A stretch of DNA of 64,000 nt from contig OY969422.1 in NCBI GenBank assembly GCA_963699215.1, positions 1 through 64,000 on the forward strand. Reading direction: 5' to 3'. This stretch comes from VRUE01 sp963699215. GTDB lineage: Bacteria; Actinomycetota; Thermoleophilia; Solirubrobacterales; 70-9. This document shows, in pieces, positions 48,492 to 56,319 of this stretch; the first letter of the stretch is position 1, and each line of letters starts with the position of its first letter. The position numbers and the translations under genes are program-made. The notes under the pieces are model-generated. The model worked only from the letters and a program-made list of their open reading frames with translations. It made no database searches and was not told where the DNA came from.

Positions 48492-49070
48492 ATGCGGTGG
48501 CAGAGACCAAGCGATGAAGGCCCTGCGGCGAAGCTCAAACGACGGCACGCCCTGCTCGGCGTCGGGATGGCGACGCTGGTCGTCGTCCTGCTCGTCGCCT
48601 GGCTGCTGATCGACGACAACGGATCCGAGCAGACCCAAGCAGGCTCTTCGACCGCTGCGGAAGTCGTCAGCGTCGAGTCGCTGCGCTCCACTGCCGCCGA
48701 ACAGGAGACGCCGCTCTACTGGGCAGGCCCTCCGGAGGGCTCCGAGCTCGAGCTGAGCCAACCGTCCTTTGACCGCACCTACGTGCGCTACCTGACCGGT
48801 GGTGCCGAGGCCGGAGACCAGCGTCCGTTTCTCACCGTTGGCAGCTATCTCCTGCCCGACCCCGTCGCGGCCCTGCGCGCTCAGGGCGAGCAGCCGGACG
48901 GCGTGCTCGTCAGCGCGCCGGGCGGGGGCATCGTCTACTTCAGCAAGGAACGCCCGGAAAGCGTCTACCTGGCCTACCCCGACACCGGAGTCGAGGTCGA
49001 GGTCTACGCCCCAAACTTCCAGCAGGCGCTGCAGCTGGTGACCTCGGGGCGGATCGTGCCGGTCGAGTAA
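48492..49070 (+). CDS. Membrane-anchored protein of unknown function
   Basis: 192 residues. A basic N-terminus is followed by one membrane helix (ALLGVGMATLVVVLLVAWLLI), then an extracytoplasmic domain of about 140 residues (TPLYWAGPPEGSELELSQPSFDRTYVRYLTGGAEAG... GGGIVYFSKERPESVYLAYPDTGVEVEVYAPNFQQALQLV). No family recognised. A strong inverted repeat follows its stop. Confidence 0.75.
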   Translation: MRWQRPSDEGPAAKLKRRHALLGVGMATLVVVLLVAWLLIDDNGSEQTQAGSSTAAEVVSVESLRSTAAEQETPLYWAGPPEGSELELSQPSFDRTYVRYLTGGAEAGDQRPFLTVGSYLLPDPVAALRAQGEQPDGVLVSAPGGGIVYFSKERPESVYLAYPDTGVEVEVYAPNFQQALQLVTSGRIVPVE

Positions 49071-49089
49071 GACCAGAGGCCCAGCGAAC

Positions 49090-49135
49090 GTCAATCGGGC
49101 CGCGCCGCGGGGGATTCCGCGACACGGCCCGATTG
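49090..49135. terminator. Bidirectional terminator-like inverted repeat
   Basis: TCAATCGGGCCG (49090-49101) and CGGCCCGATTGA (49124-49135) form a perfect 12-bp stem, with a nested CGCGG/CCGCG stem inside. It sits between two convergent genes, 20 nt after one stop and 24 nt before the other, as expected for a shared terminator. No long U-tract. Confidence 0.7.
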
Positions 49136-49158
49136 AGGACTCTGCTGGTGGTGGAGCG

Positions 49159-51282
49159 CTACGGGGTGAGCGTGACCCCCCAGCGAATCGAGCTCCAGCC
49201 ATCCGGGTTGCTGTTCGGAACCGCCTGCAGCGTGAGGGTGTCTCCCGCGGCAAACGCCAGGCTGTTGACGGCATCGCTGCACGTCGTGCTGGTATCCGAG
49301 ATTTTGCAGTTGACACCGGTACCGGTGGTGCCGGTGCTGTTCTTGCGAATGGTGAACGTGTAATTGTCACCTGAGCTTGGGGCAGTGCCGAGCCTCACGA
49401 AGAGGTCGGCCACCGTTCCAGCGATCGGCATGATCTGCGTCACGTTGCTCTCGGTAGTGGTCGGGTTGGAGGTCAGGAACGGCCCGAGGTAATAGGTGTT
49501 CGTGTCGTTACCGGGGCTGGCGTTCGCCAAGCCGGTCACGAGGATGCCTTCCCCGGTCGGGCCCTGGTCGCCAGTCGGTCCTTTGTCACCCGTGAGGCCT
49601 TTGTCACCCGTGAGGCCTTTGTCGCCGGTCAGACCTTTGTCGCCGGTCAGACCTTTGTCGCCGGTCGGGCCTTTGAGTCCTTGATCGCCGGTCGGGCCTT
49701 TGTTCCCCTGGTCGCCCTGGGGGCCTTTGTCGCCGGTGGGACCTTTATCGCCCGTCGGGCCTTTGTCGCCTACGGGACCCTGGAGCCCCGCGGGACCCTG
49801 GTCGCCGGTCGGACCTTTGTTCCCCGGGTCGCCCTGGGGGCCTTTGTCGCCCGTTGGGCCTTTGTCGCCAACGGGGCCTTGAAGCCCAACCGGGCCCTGG
49901 TCGCCGTCGGGGCCTTTGACGCCAGGATCGCCCTGCGGGCCTTTGTCGCCGTCGGGACCTTTGACGCCGGGGTCACCCTGCGGACCTTTGTCGCCATCGG
50001 GGCCTTTGTCGCCGTCAGGACCTTTGACACCTGGATCGCCCTGCGGGCCTTTGTCGCCCGCTAGGCCTTTGTCGCCAGGATCGCCCTGCGGGCCTTTGTC
50101 GCCGTTGGGGCCTTTGTCGCCGTCGGGACCTTTGTCGCCGTCGGGACCTTTCACTCCGGGATCGCCCTGCGGACCTTTGTCGCCATCGGGGCCTTTATCG
50201 CCGTTGGGGCCTTTGTCGCCGTCGGGACCTTTGACACCTGGATCGCCCTGCGGGCCTTTGTCGCCCGTTAGGCCTTTGTCGCCGTCAGGACCTTTGACGC
50301 CGGGATCGCCCTGCGGGCCTTTGTCGCCATCGGGGCCTTTGTCGCCGGGGTCACCCTGCGGACCTTTGTCGCCATCGGGGCCTTTGACGCCAGGATCGCC
50401 CTGCGGGCCTTTGTCGCCGTTGGGGCCTTTGTCGCCGTTGGGGCCTTTGTCGCCGTCGGGACCTTTGACGCCGGGGTCGCCCTGCGGGCCTTTGTCGCCG
50501 TCAGGACCTTTGACGCCGGGGTCGCCCTGCGGGCCTTTGTCGCCATCGGGGCCTTTGTCGCCGTCAGGACCTTTGACACCTGGATCGCCCTGCGGACCTT
50601 TGTCGCCATCGGGGCCTTTGTCGCCAGGATCGCCCTGCGGACCTTTGTCGCCATCGGGGCCTTTGTCGCCAGGATCGCCCTGCGGACCTTTGTCGCCATC
50701 GGGGCCTTTGTCGCCAGGATCGCCCTGCGGACCTTTGTCGCCATCGGGGCCTTTGACGCCGGGGTCGCCGGTCGCGCCCTGGTTGCCGTCGGGACCCTTA
50801 TTGCCAGTCGGTCCCTGATCGCCTACCGGACCCTTGTTGCCGGGGTCTCCCTGGGAACCCTTGTCGCCATTCGGACCCTTGTCGCCGGTCGGACCCTTGT
50901 CGCCATCTGGACCCTTGTCGCCAGTAGGGCCCTGGAGGCCCACCGGACCCTGATCGCCGATCGGGCCCTTGTCTCCCGTCGGGCCCTTCTCGCCGGTCGC
51001 GCCCTGCGCGCCGCTTTCGTCCTGGATGCCCAGGACTCCCTGGCTACCGGAGCCGCCTACCACCTGGATGAGCAGCTCGCCTTTTTTGCAGCGTTTGGCT
51101 GGAACGAAGCGCACCGTGCCCTTCTCGGGGCCGGTTTTCGTGATGCAGAGGTTGATCGTCGACAGCGTTTTGGTCGCTGCCTGGCCAGTGCCGGCGGCGA
51201 CCGCCATCCCGACGAAGGCCAGGCAAGCCACGAGGGCAAGCGCCAACCAACGGCGGGTAGAAGAGAGAGTGGTGGCAGTCAT
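49159..51282 (-). CDS. Exported collagen-like (Gly-X-Y)n protein
   Basis: 707 residues from ATG 51282 (AAGGAG 10 nt upstream). Signal peptide LALALVACLAFVGMAVAAGTGQA; an N-terminal segment with two Cys (NLCITKTGPEKGTVRFVPAKRCKKGELL); then about 163 uninterrupted Gly-X-Y triplets (residues about 91-579), dominated by GDK, GPx, GPQ, GDP and GVK. A globular C-terminal domain of about 128 residues follows (TGLANASPGNDTNTYYLGPF...CKISDTSTTCSDAVNSLAF), like a trimerising head. Low Pro and high Asp/Lys suggest charge-stabilised triple helices without hydroxyproline. Probably a surface filament or adhesin. No anchor motif was seen, so release or noncovalent attachment is possible. Confidence 0.93.
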   Translation of the reverse strand: MTATTLSSTRRWLALALVACLAFVGMAVAAGTGQAATKTLSTINLCITKTGPEKGTVRFVPAKRCKKGELLIQVVGGSGSQGVLGIQDESGAQGATGEKGPTGDKGPIGDQGPVGLQGPTGDKGPDGDKGPTGDKGPNGDKGSQGDPGNKGPVGDQGPTGNKGPDGNQGATGDPGVKGPDGDKGPQGDPGDKGPDGDKGPQGDPGDKGPDGDKGPQGDPGDKGPDGDKGPQGDPGVKGPDGDKGPDGDKGPQGDPGVKGPDGDKGPQGDPGVKGPDGDKGPNGDKGPNGDKGPQGDPGVKGPDGDKGPQGDPGDKGPDGDKGPQGDPGVKGPDGDKGLTGDKGPQGDPGVKGPDGDKGPNGDKGPDGDKGPQGDPGVKGPDGDKGPDGDKGPNGDKGPQGDPGDKGLAGDKGPQGDPGVKGPDGDKGPDGDKGPQGDPGVKGPDGDKGPQGDPGVKGPDGDQGPVGLQGPVGDKGPTGDKGPQGDPGNKGPTGDQGPAGLQGPVGDKGPTGDKGPTGDKGPQGDQGNKGPTGDQGLKGPTGDKGLTGDKGLTGDKGLTGDKGLTGDKGPTGDQGPTGEGILVTGLANASPGNDTNTYYLGPFLTSNPTTTESNVTQIMPIAGTVADLFVRLGTAPSSGDNYTFTIRKNSTGTTGTGVNCKISDTSTTCSDAVNSLAFAAGDTLTLQAVPNSNPDGWSSIRWGVTLTP
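49546..51012 (-). repeat. Tandem 9-bp-based repeat coding for Gly-X-Y triplets
   Basis: About 1.47 kb built from variants of the nine-base pattern coding Gly-X-Y, often combined in 27- to 45-bp higher-order units (for example GDKGPQGDPGVKGPD). Such DNA is prone to length change by slippage or recombination. It keeps the reading frame throughout. Confidence 0.9.
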
Positions 51283-51513
51283 CGAGTGAGTCTCCTTACT
51301 GGTGAGTTGAAGCCCCGGCGCTGTCACATCGAAATTCGCACCGACACTGGGCAGGCGGCTCAAAGTACAGACCCACTAGACGTTTGACCAATTTATTCAG
51401 TCATACATACGGCCAATCTAGTTACTTTTATTTAAGGCCCCCCCAAAAAGTGTGTGGAGCAGGCGTGAACACGGTCTGCAAGTCCCCACCCAGATCTAAA
51501 CCCGGGGCCGGAG
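51283..51513 (-). promoter_or_regulatory. A+T-rich promoter region of the collagen-like gene
   Basis: 231 bp with the lowest G+C of the window, including an A+T-rich stretch at 51389-51440 with T runs and TTTATTTAA. On the minus strand it contains CAAACGTCT (51379-51387), one base different from the 9-mer before the lyase-like genes. It probably holds the strong promoter and leader of the collagen-like gene. No ORF is supported. Confidence 0.5.
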
Positions 51514-51876
51514 CTACTGCACTTTTCGAAGGCGGGAACGCTGCTCCTGGCGCTCAACCACCTGGGCGACCAGCTTCTTCACGTTCGAGTCGCCGCTGGC
51601 CTTGATGTGGCCGGTTTCGACCGCCTTGCGGTAGCTCTTCAGCGTGCCGCGCTCGGCCAGCTCGTTGAACTGCGACCGGTCGATCTCGACCAGCACGCGC
51701 TCGTCCTGGGCCAGGTCCTTGCTGATCTTCGGCCCCGGCAGCTCGACCCGGTAGAGCTGGATGTCGCCGCGGCCCTTCAACTCGAGACCAAAGACCAGCT
51801 TCAGCTTCTGCAGGGCAGGGACTTCGGCCTGAAATCGCTCGACAGCGGTGCGAATCAGGTCGGCAGTCGACGCCAT
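51514..51876 (-). CDS. SCP2-like small protein
   Basis: 120 residues, no signal. The pattern LVFGLELKGRGDIQLYRVELPGPKISKDLAQDERVLVEIDRSQFNELAERGTLKSYRKAVETGHIKASGDSNVKKLVAQVVE resembles an SCP2 sterol-carrier fold, where a lipid- or acyl-CoA-binding cavity is typical. It follows the acyl-CoA dehydrogenase by 2 nt and is probably cotranscribed. The exact ligand is unknown. Confidence 0.7.
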   Translation of the reverse strand: MASTADLIRTAVERFQAEVPALQKLKLVFGLELKGRGDIQLYRVELPGPKISKDLAQDERVLVEIDRSQFNELAERGTLKSYRKAVETGHIKASGDSNVKKLVAQVVERQEQRSRLRKVQ

Positions 51877-51878
51877 GC

Positions 51879-53090
51879 CTAGATCTTGTGGCGCTGCAGC
51901 AGCTTCTTGCCGATCACCATGCGCTGGATCTCGGAGGTGCCCTCGCCGATCAGAAGCAGTGGCGCGTCGCGGTAGAGCCGCTCGATCTCGTACTCCTTCG
52001 AGTAGCCGTAGCCGCCGTGGATGCGGAAGCACTCCTCGACGCACTCCTTGCCGGTCTCCGAGGCGAGCAGCTTCGCCATCCCCGCCTCGAGGTCGGAGCG
52101 CACGCCGGCATCCTTGAGCCGGGCGGCCTTGCGGGTGACGAGGCGCGCCGCCTCGATCTTGGTCGCCATGTCGGCGAGCTTGAACTGGATCGCCTGGTGC
52201 TGGGCGATCGGCTTGCCGAAGGTCTTGCGCTCCTGGCTGTAGCGGAGGGCCAGTTCCAGCGCCCGCTGGGCAATGCCGACACCGCGGGCGGCGACGTTGA
52301 CGCGGCCGACCTCGAGCGCGTCCATCATCTGCACGAAGCCCTGCCCCACACCGGCCTCCTCGCCGCCGAGGACTCGCTCTCCCGGGCACCTGTAGCCGTC
52401 GTAGACGAGCTCGGTCGACTCGACGCCCTTGTAGCCCATCTTCTTGATCTTGGGCGGAACCGTGAGGCCCGCGTACTCGCCCTCGTTGACTTCCTTCCAG
52501 GGCTCCTTCTCGGTGATGAAGCAGGTCATCCCTTTGTACGGGGGATCGGCCTTGGTGTCCGTCTTCATCAAGACGAAGACGACCCCCGAGCCGAGCCCGT
52601 TCGTCACCCACATCTTCTGGCCGTTCAGCTCCCAGTCCCCGTCGTCGCCCTTCTTCGCCGTCGACTTGATCCCCTGCACGTCGGAGCCCACCTCGGGCTC
52701 GGAGAGGGAGAAGGCGGCGCGGATCTCGCCGGTCGCCATCTTCGGCAGGAAGTGATCCTTCTGCTCGTCGGTGCCGAACTTCATCAAGAGATAGGAGCCG
52801 ATGAAGTGGGTGTTGACGACGCCCGAGATCGAGATCCAGCCGCGCGAGAGCTCTTCGACGATCATCGCGTAGGTCGTCAGGTCGAGCCCCATGCCGCCGT
52901 ACTCCTCGGGGATCGTCACCCCGAACAGGCCCAGCTCCTTCATCTGCTCGACGATCGGCTCCGGGAAGGAGTCCTCGTGGTCGTAGTGCTCGGCGTTGGG
53001 AATGATCTGCTCGTCGACGAACTGGCGCACCATCTCGGTGATGTCGCGCTGGATGTCGGTCTGCTCGCTGTAAGCGGTCTCTACGGCCAT
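51879..53090 (-). CDS. Acyl-CoA dehydrogenase (candidate methylsuccinyl-CoA dehydrogenase)
   Basis: 403 residues, standard length. FAD/substrate motifs: AAFSLSEPEVGSDVQGIKSTAKK, MWVTNGLGSG, ERKTFGKPIAQHQAIQFKLADM, and the C-terminal CFRIHGGYGYSKEYEIERLYRDAPLLLIGEGTSEIQRMVIGKKL. The catalytic Glu is most likely in the GEGTSE or GGYGYSKE region. AGGAG lies 3 nt before ATG 53090. In the context of ccr, a MeaA-type mutase, MaoC and a malyl-CoA-lyase-like enzyme it may oxidise methylsuccinyl-CoA; a general short-chain enzyme is the alternative. Confidence 0.93.
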   Translation of the reverse strand: MAVETAYSEQTDIQRDITEMVRQFVDEQIIPNAEHYDHEDSFPEPIVEQMKELGLFGVTIPEEYGGMGLDLTTYAMIVEELSRGWISISGVVNTHFIGSYLLMKFGTDEQKDHFLPKMATGEIRAAFSLSEPEVGSDVQGIKSTAKKGDDGDWELNGQKMWVTNGLGSGVVFVLMKTDTKADPPYKGMTCFITEKEPWKEVNEGEYAGLTVPPKIKKMGYKGVESTELVYDGYRCPGERVLGGEEAGVGQGFVQMMDALEVGRVNVAARGVGIAQRALELALRYSQERKTFGKPIAQHQAIQFKLADMATKIEAARLVTRKAARLKDAGVRSDLEAGMAKLLASETGKECVEECFRIHGGYGYSKEYEIERLYRDAPLLLIGEGTSEIQRMVIGKKLLQRHKI

Positions 53091-53269
53091 GGCTCCTAGC
53101 TCGGGTCGGGGGGACGGGCGGGGAGCGAAGGATATCGGCGCGGACGCAGCGCCCGCAGGGCCAGCCCTTGACCCGCCCGGGCGGGCACGCGACACTGCCT
53201 CTACTCATACATTCGTCCAGGTCCCGCGGAGAGACGGGGCGGGAAGGCGCCGACTGACGACAGGTCCAG

Positions 53270-53881
53270 ATGGCTCGCACCTCCTCCCTCGCTGCCGCGA
53301 TTGCCACGCTCGCCTGCCTGGCGATCGCGCCGAGCGCGATCGCCATGGGCATCCATGGCCAGCGCGTCGCCTCGCAGCCCGGCCCGGTGGCGACCGCGAG
53401 CGTCCTGGTCGCGCCCGACTCCACCTGCCCGGGGCAGAACGACCTCGACGCCCCGGCGAGCAGCCAAGAGCAGGCGATGCGCTGCATGACCGACTTCGCC
53501 CGTGAGCGGGCTGGCCTGCCGACCCTCGTCGAGGCCGAGCAGCTCGACAGCTCGGCGAGCGGCAAGTCCGGCGACATCCTGCGCTGCGACGACTTCAGCC
53601 ACTTCGCCTGCGGTCGCGAGTTCACCTTCTGGATGGAGGAAAGCGGCTATCTCTCCTCGCAGTGCTGGCGAGCCGGCGAGAACCTCGCCTGGGGCACCGG
53701 CGAGGAAGGCACCGTGCGCTCGATCTTCCGCGGCTGGATGCGGTCGCCCGGCCACCGCCAGAACATCCTCGGCGAGTTCGGCGAACTCGGAGTCAGCCTG
53801 CGGATCGGCGAGCTGGAAGGACTGGGCGGAACCCACATCTGGGCACAGCACTTCGGCTCGCACTGCGAGCCACGGCCCTAG
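53270..53881 (+). CDS. Secreted CAP-domain (SCP/PR-1-like) protein
   Basis: 203 residues. Signal peptide MARTSSLAAAIATLACLAIAPSAIA. The mature part carries the CAP-type pattern: EQAMRCMTDFARERAGLPTLVEAEQLDSSASGKSGDILRCDDFSHFACG, AGENLAWGTG, IFRGWMRSPGHRQNIL, THIWAQHFGSHCEP (cysteine-rich, His/Glu site). Bacterial CAP proteins are extracytoplasmic with mostly unknown roles. The gene is divergent from the acyl-CoA dehydrogenase. Confidence 0.9.
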   Translation: MARTSSLAAAIATLACLAIAPSAIAMGIHGQRVASQPGPVATASVLVAPDSTCPGQNDLDAPASSQEQAMRCMTDFARERAGLPTLVEAEQLDSSASGKSGDILRCDDFSHFACGREFTFWMEESGYLSSQCWRAGENLAWGTGEEGTVRSIFRGWMRSPGHRQNILGEFGELGVSLRIGELEGLGGTHIWAQHFGSHCEPRP

Positions 53882-53912
53882 CCCGCGCTCGGCGGACGGT
53901 CCAGCCGCAGCC

Positions 53913-54257
53913 TCAGGCCGGCTGCTGCTGCAGAGCGCGCAGTCGCGCCGCCACGCGGTCGGCCCGCGCGGTGAAGTCGCGCAGCCCCACGTCCTCGGCG
54001 GCGATTGCCTGAGGCGGTGCCGGCTCGACCCGGTCCATGAACATCGCGGCGCTGGCCTTCTCGGCGAGGTCGGCGGCGCGGCGGGCCTGCTCGGCGGCGT
54101 CGAGCGCGGCGGCGCCGACGGTCATGATCGCCGCCTCGGAGGCACGGGCGGTCGCCACCGCTTCGTCGATCCGCTCGACCAGCTCGCCCAGCAGGGGCGG
54201 GCGGCCGCGCTCCGGCAGCCGCCAATCCGCGGCAGCCTCATGTGCCCGATCGCTCAT
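53913..54257 (-). CDS. Hypothetical helical protein
   Basis: 114 residues, Ala/Glu-rich with predicted long helices (LLGELVERIDEAVATARASEAAIMTVGAAALDAAEQARRAADLAEKASAAMF). No signal or domain. ATG 54257 was chosen at the start of the coding-like region. Function not recognised. Confidence 0.65.
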   Translation of the reverse strand: MSDRAHEAAADWRLPERGRPPLLGELVERIDEAVATARASEAAIMTVGAAALDAAEQARRAADLAEKASAAMFMDRVEPAPPQAIAAEDVGLRDFTARADRVAARLRALQQQPA

Positions 54258-54355
54258 CGACTCGGTATACGGCGGCGAGCCGCGAATCCCTGCGACCGGC
54301 GGCGCACGCAGTGGGCTAGATTTCCGCCCCGACCGCACCCGACCCGAGGAGCAGC

Positions 54356-55408
54356 TTGAGAAACCCCAGAGACTTCTTCCAGCCGCTGGCGATCGGCGCC
54401 CCCGAGCCGCTAGCGGAGATCCCGGTCAAGCCGTCGCGGATGATCCACTTCCTCGACTTCTCCAACGAGAAGATGGTCGAAAAGGCGGCCGGCATCGCCG
54501 AGAAGACCGACATCCTGCTCGGCAACCTCGAGGACGCGATCCCGGTCGACCGCAAGGAGGCGGCGCGCGCCGGCCTGGTCAAGGCGGCGACCGAGTCCGA
54601 CTTCGGCCAGACCTCGCTCTGGACCCGGGTCAACTCGCTGGAGAGCCCCTGGGTGCTCGACGACCTGACTACGCTCGTCACCGAGATCGGCGACAAGCTC
54701 GAGGTCGTGATGGTGCCCAAGGTCGAGGGCGCCTGGGACATCCACTACGTCGACCGGCTGCTCGCCCAGCTCGAGGCGAAGGCAGGCCTCGACCGCCCGA
54801 TCCTGATCCACGCGATCCTCGAGACGGCGCAGGGCGTCGTCAACCTCGAGGAGATCGCCGCGGCGAGCCCGCGCATGCAGGGGATGAGCTTCGGCCCGGC
54901 CGATCTCGCCGCCTCGCGGCGGATGAAGACGACCCGGGTCGGCGGCGGCCACCCCGGCTACCGAGTGATGGAGGATCCGGCCGACCCCGAGAGCCCCGAG
55001 GCCGACCGCGTCAGCGCCCAGCAGGACCTCTGGCACTACTCGATCGCCCGCATGGTCGACGCCTGCGCCTCGACCGGGATCCTGCCCTTCTACGGTCCCT
55101 TCGGCGACATCAAGGACACGGCCGGCTGCGAGACCCAGTTCCGCGCCGCCTTCCTGATGGGCTGCGTCGGCGCCTGGTCGCTGCACCCGGTGCAGATCGA
55201 CATCGCCAAGAAGGTCTTCAGCCCGCCGCCGGAGGAGGTCAAGTTCGCCAAGAAAGTGCTGGAGGCGATCCCCGACGGCCGCGGCGTCCACATGATCGAC
55301 GGCAAGATGCAGGACGACGCCACCTGGAAGCAGTGCAAGGTGATGGTCGAGCTGGCCGAGATGCTGGCCGCGAAGGACCCGGAGCTGGCCGAGTCCTACG
55401 GGCTCTAG
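54356..55408 (+). CDS. HpcH/HpaI CoA-ester lyase (L-malyl-CoA/beta-methylmalyl-CoA lyase-like)
   Basis: 350 residues from TTG 54356, with GAGGAG 4 nt upstream. TIM-barrel CitE-like lyase: MIHFLDFSNEKMVEKAAGIAEKTDILLGNLEDAIPVDRKEAARAGLV, VMVPKVEGAWDIHYVDRLL, LIHAILETAQGVVNLEEIA, GMSFGPADLAASRRMK. It would cleave malyl-CoA or beta-methylmalyl-CoA to acetyl-/propionyl-CoA and glyoxylate, the last step of the ethylmalonyl-CoA pathway. Confidence 0.9.
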   Translation: MRNPRDFFQPLAIGAPEPLAEIPVKPSRMIHFLDFSNEKMVEKAAGIAEKTDILLGNLEDAIPVDRKEAARAGLVKAATESDFGQTSLWTRVNSLESPWVLDDLTTLVTEIGDKLEVVMVPKVEGAWDIHYVDRLLAQLEAKAGLDRPILIHAILETAQGVVNLEEIAAASPRMQGMSFGPADLAASRRMKTTRVGGGHPGYRVMEDPADPESPEADRVSAQQDLWHYSIARMVDACASTGILPFYGPFGDIKDTAGCETQFRAAFLMGCVGAWSLHPVQIDIAKKVFSPPPEEVKFAKKVLEAIPDGRGVHMIDGKMQDDATWKQCKVMVELAEMLAAKDPELAESYGL

Positions 55409-56319
55409 GAGGCCCGGCGCGGGACGATCCGGCGCAGCATGGAGCGGATGCGCTTGTTCAGCTCGGTAGTCGCCAGCTTGAGGTGGAGCTTGCGCCCAGT
55501 GTCGTCGGAATGGACGGCGATACGGGGCAGTGCGTAGCGGTCGGTGTCGCTCCGAATCGCCCCTCGTTCGACCGCGAAGGCGACCTCGTAGCCGGCGTCG
55601 CAAACGGCCCCCGCAACCCGTGGGTTCCAGAGGCCATATGGATAGGAAAAGGCCCTGGGCCTTGGCAGGCCCAGGGCCTCGAGTTGGTCTGCGGATTCCA
55701 TCAACTCTCCATCCAGCTGTTCTGGCGAGATCTCGGGCAAGGGCGCGTGGGTTGCCGTGTGCGAGCCGATCTCGATCCCCCTCGCCGCAGCCTCCTTGAG
55801 GCCGTCGGCATGGAGCAGGTCCAGAGTCTGTGCCCCGTTCTTCTCGTCCCATGCGTTGGTACCGCCGATCTCCTCGGTGACAGCAAAGGCCACAGCCGGT
55901 ATCTCCCGCTCCTCGAGAATTGGGCAGGCGGCGTCGAGCAGGTCGGCGTAGGCGTCGTCGAAGGTGAGGAGCACCGCCCGCTCGGGCAGGTCGCCCTTGC
56001 CGCTCAACGCCGCGATCACGGTGTCCAGGTCGACGAAATTCCAGCCCCGGCGGGTCAGGGTGTCGAGCTGCTCGGCAAAACGGGCAGGCGGAACCGAGAA
56101 CCTGGCGAGGGTTGGGTCGCCGTCCAGATCGGCGATCGCGTGGTAGCCGAGAACCACAACCCGACCCGATGATGTTCGTTGGGTCGAGGACCTCGCGTTC
56201 CTCGCCGCCGCTCCCGCCTGGGCCGGGGCGACAGAAGCGCCCAATAGGCAGACGGCGAGGACCGCGACGATCGCGTGCGGCAGACTACGTATGCCTGATT
56301 TAAGCCAGGCGCTGCTCAA
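55405..56319 (-). CDS. Secreted polysaccharide deacetylase
   Basis: 304 residues from TTG 56319. Unlike the other deacetylases it has a signal peptide (LPHAIVAVLAVCLLGASVAPAQAGA). NodB-type core: VVVLGYHAIADLDGD, AVLLTFDDAYADLLDAA, GIEIGSHTATHAPLP, AFSYPYGLWNPRVAGAV. It overlaps the PEPCK 3' end by 20 nt. It probably acts on the external polysaccharide or on peptidoglycan. Confidence 0.88.
   Translation of the reverse strand: MSSAWLKSGIRSLPHAIVAVLAVCLLGASVAPAQAGAAARNARSSTQRTSSGRVVVLGYHAIADLDGDPTLARFSVPPARFAEQLDTLTRRGWNFVDLDTVIAALSGKGDLPERAVLLTFDDAYADLLDAACPILEEREIPAVAFAVTEEIGGTNAWDEKNGAQTLDLLHADGLKEAAARGIEIGSHTATHAPLPEISPEQLDGELMESADQLEALGLPRPRAFSYPYGLWNPRVAGAVCDAGYEVAFAVERGAIRSDTDRYALPRIAVHSDDTGRKLHLKLATTELNKRIRSMLRRIVPRRAS

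Noticed and set aside
49546..51012. CRISPR-like or satellite array of short regular repeats
   Set aside because: The repeat unit is nine bases, has no spacers, and codes throughout for Gly-X-Y in one long frame.
54356..55408. Citrate lyase beta subunit (CitE) of a citrate fermentation system
   Set aside because: No citD/citF nearby; length and motifs fit stand-alone malyl/methylmalyl-CoA lyases, and the context is the ethylmalonyl-CoA set.
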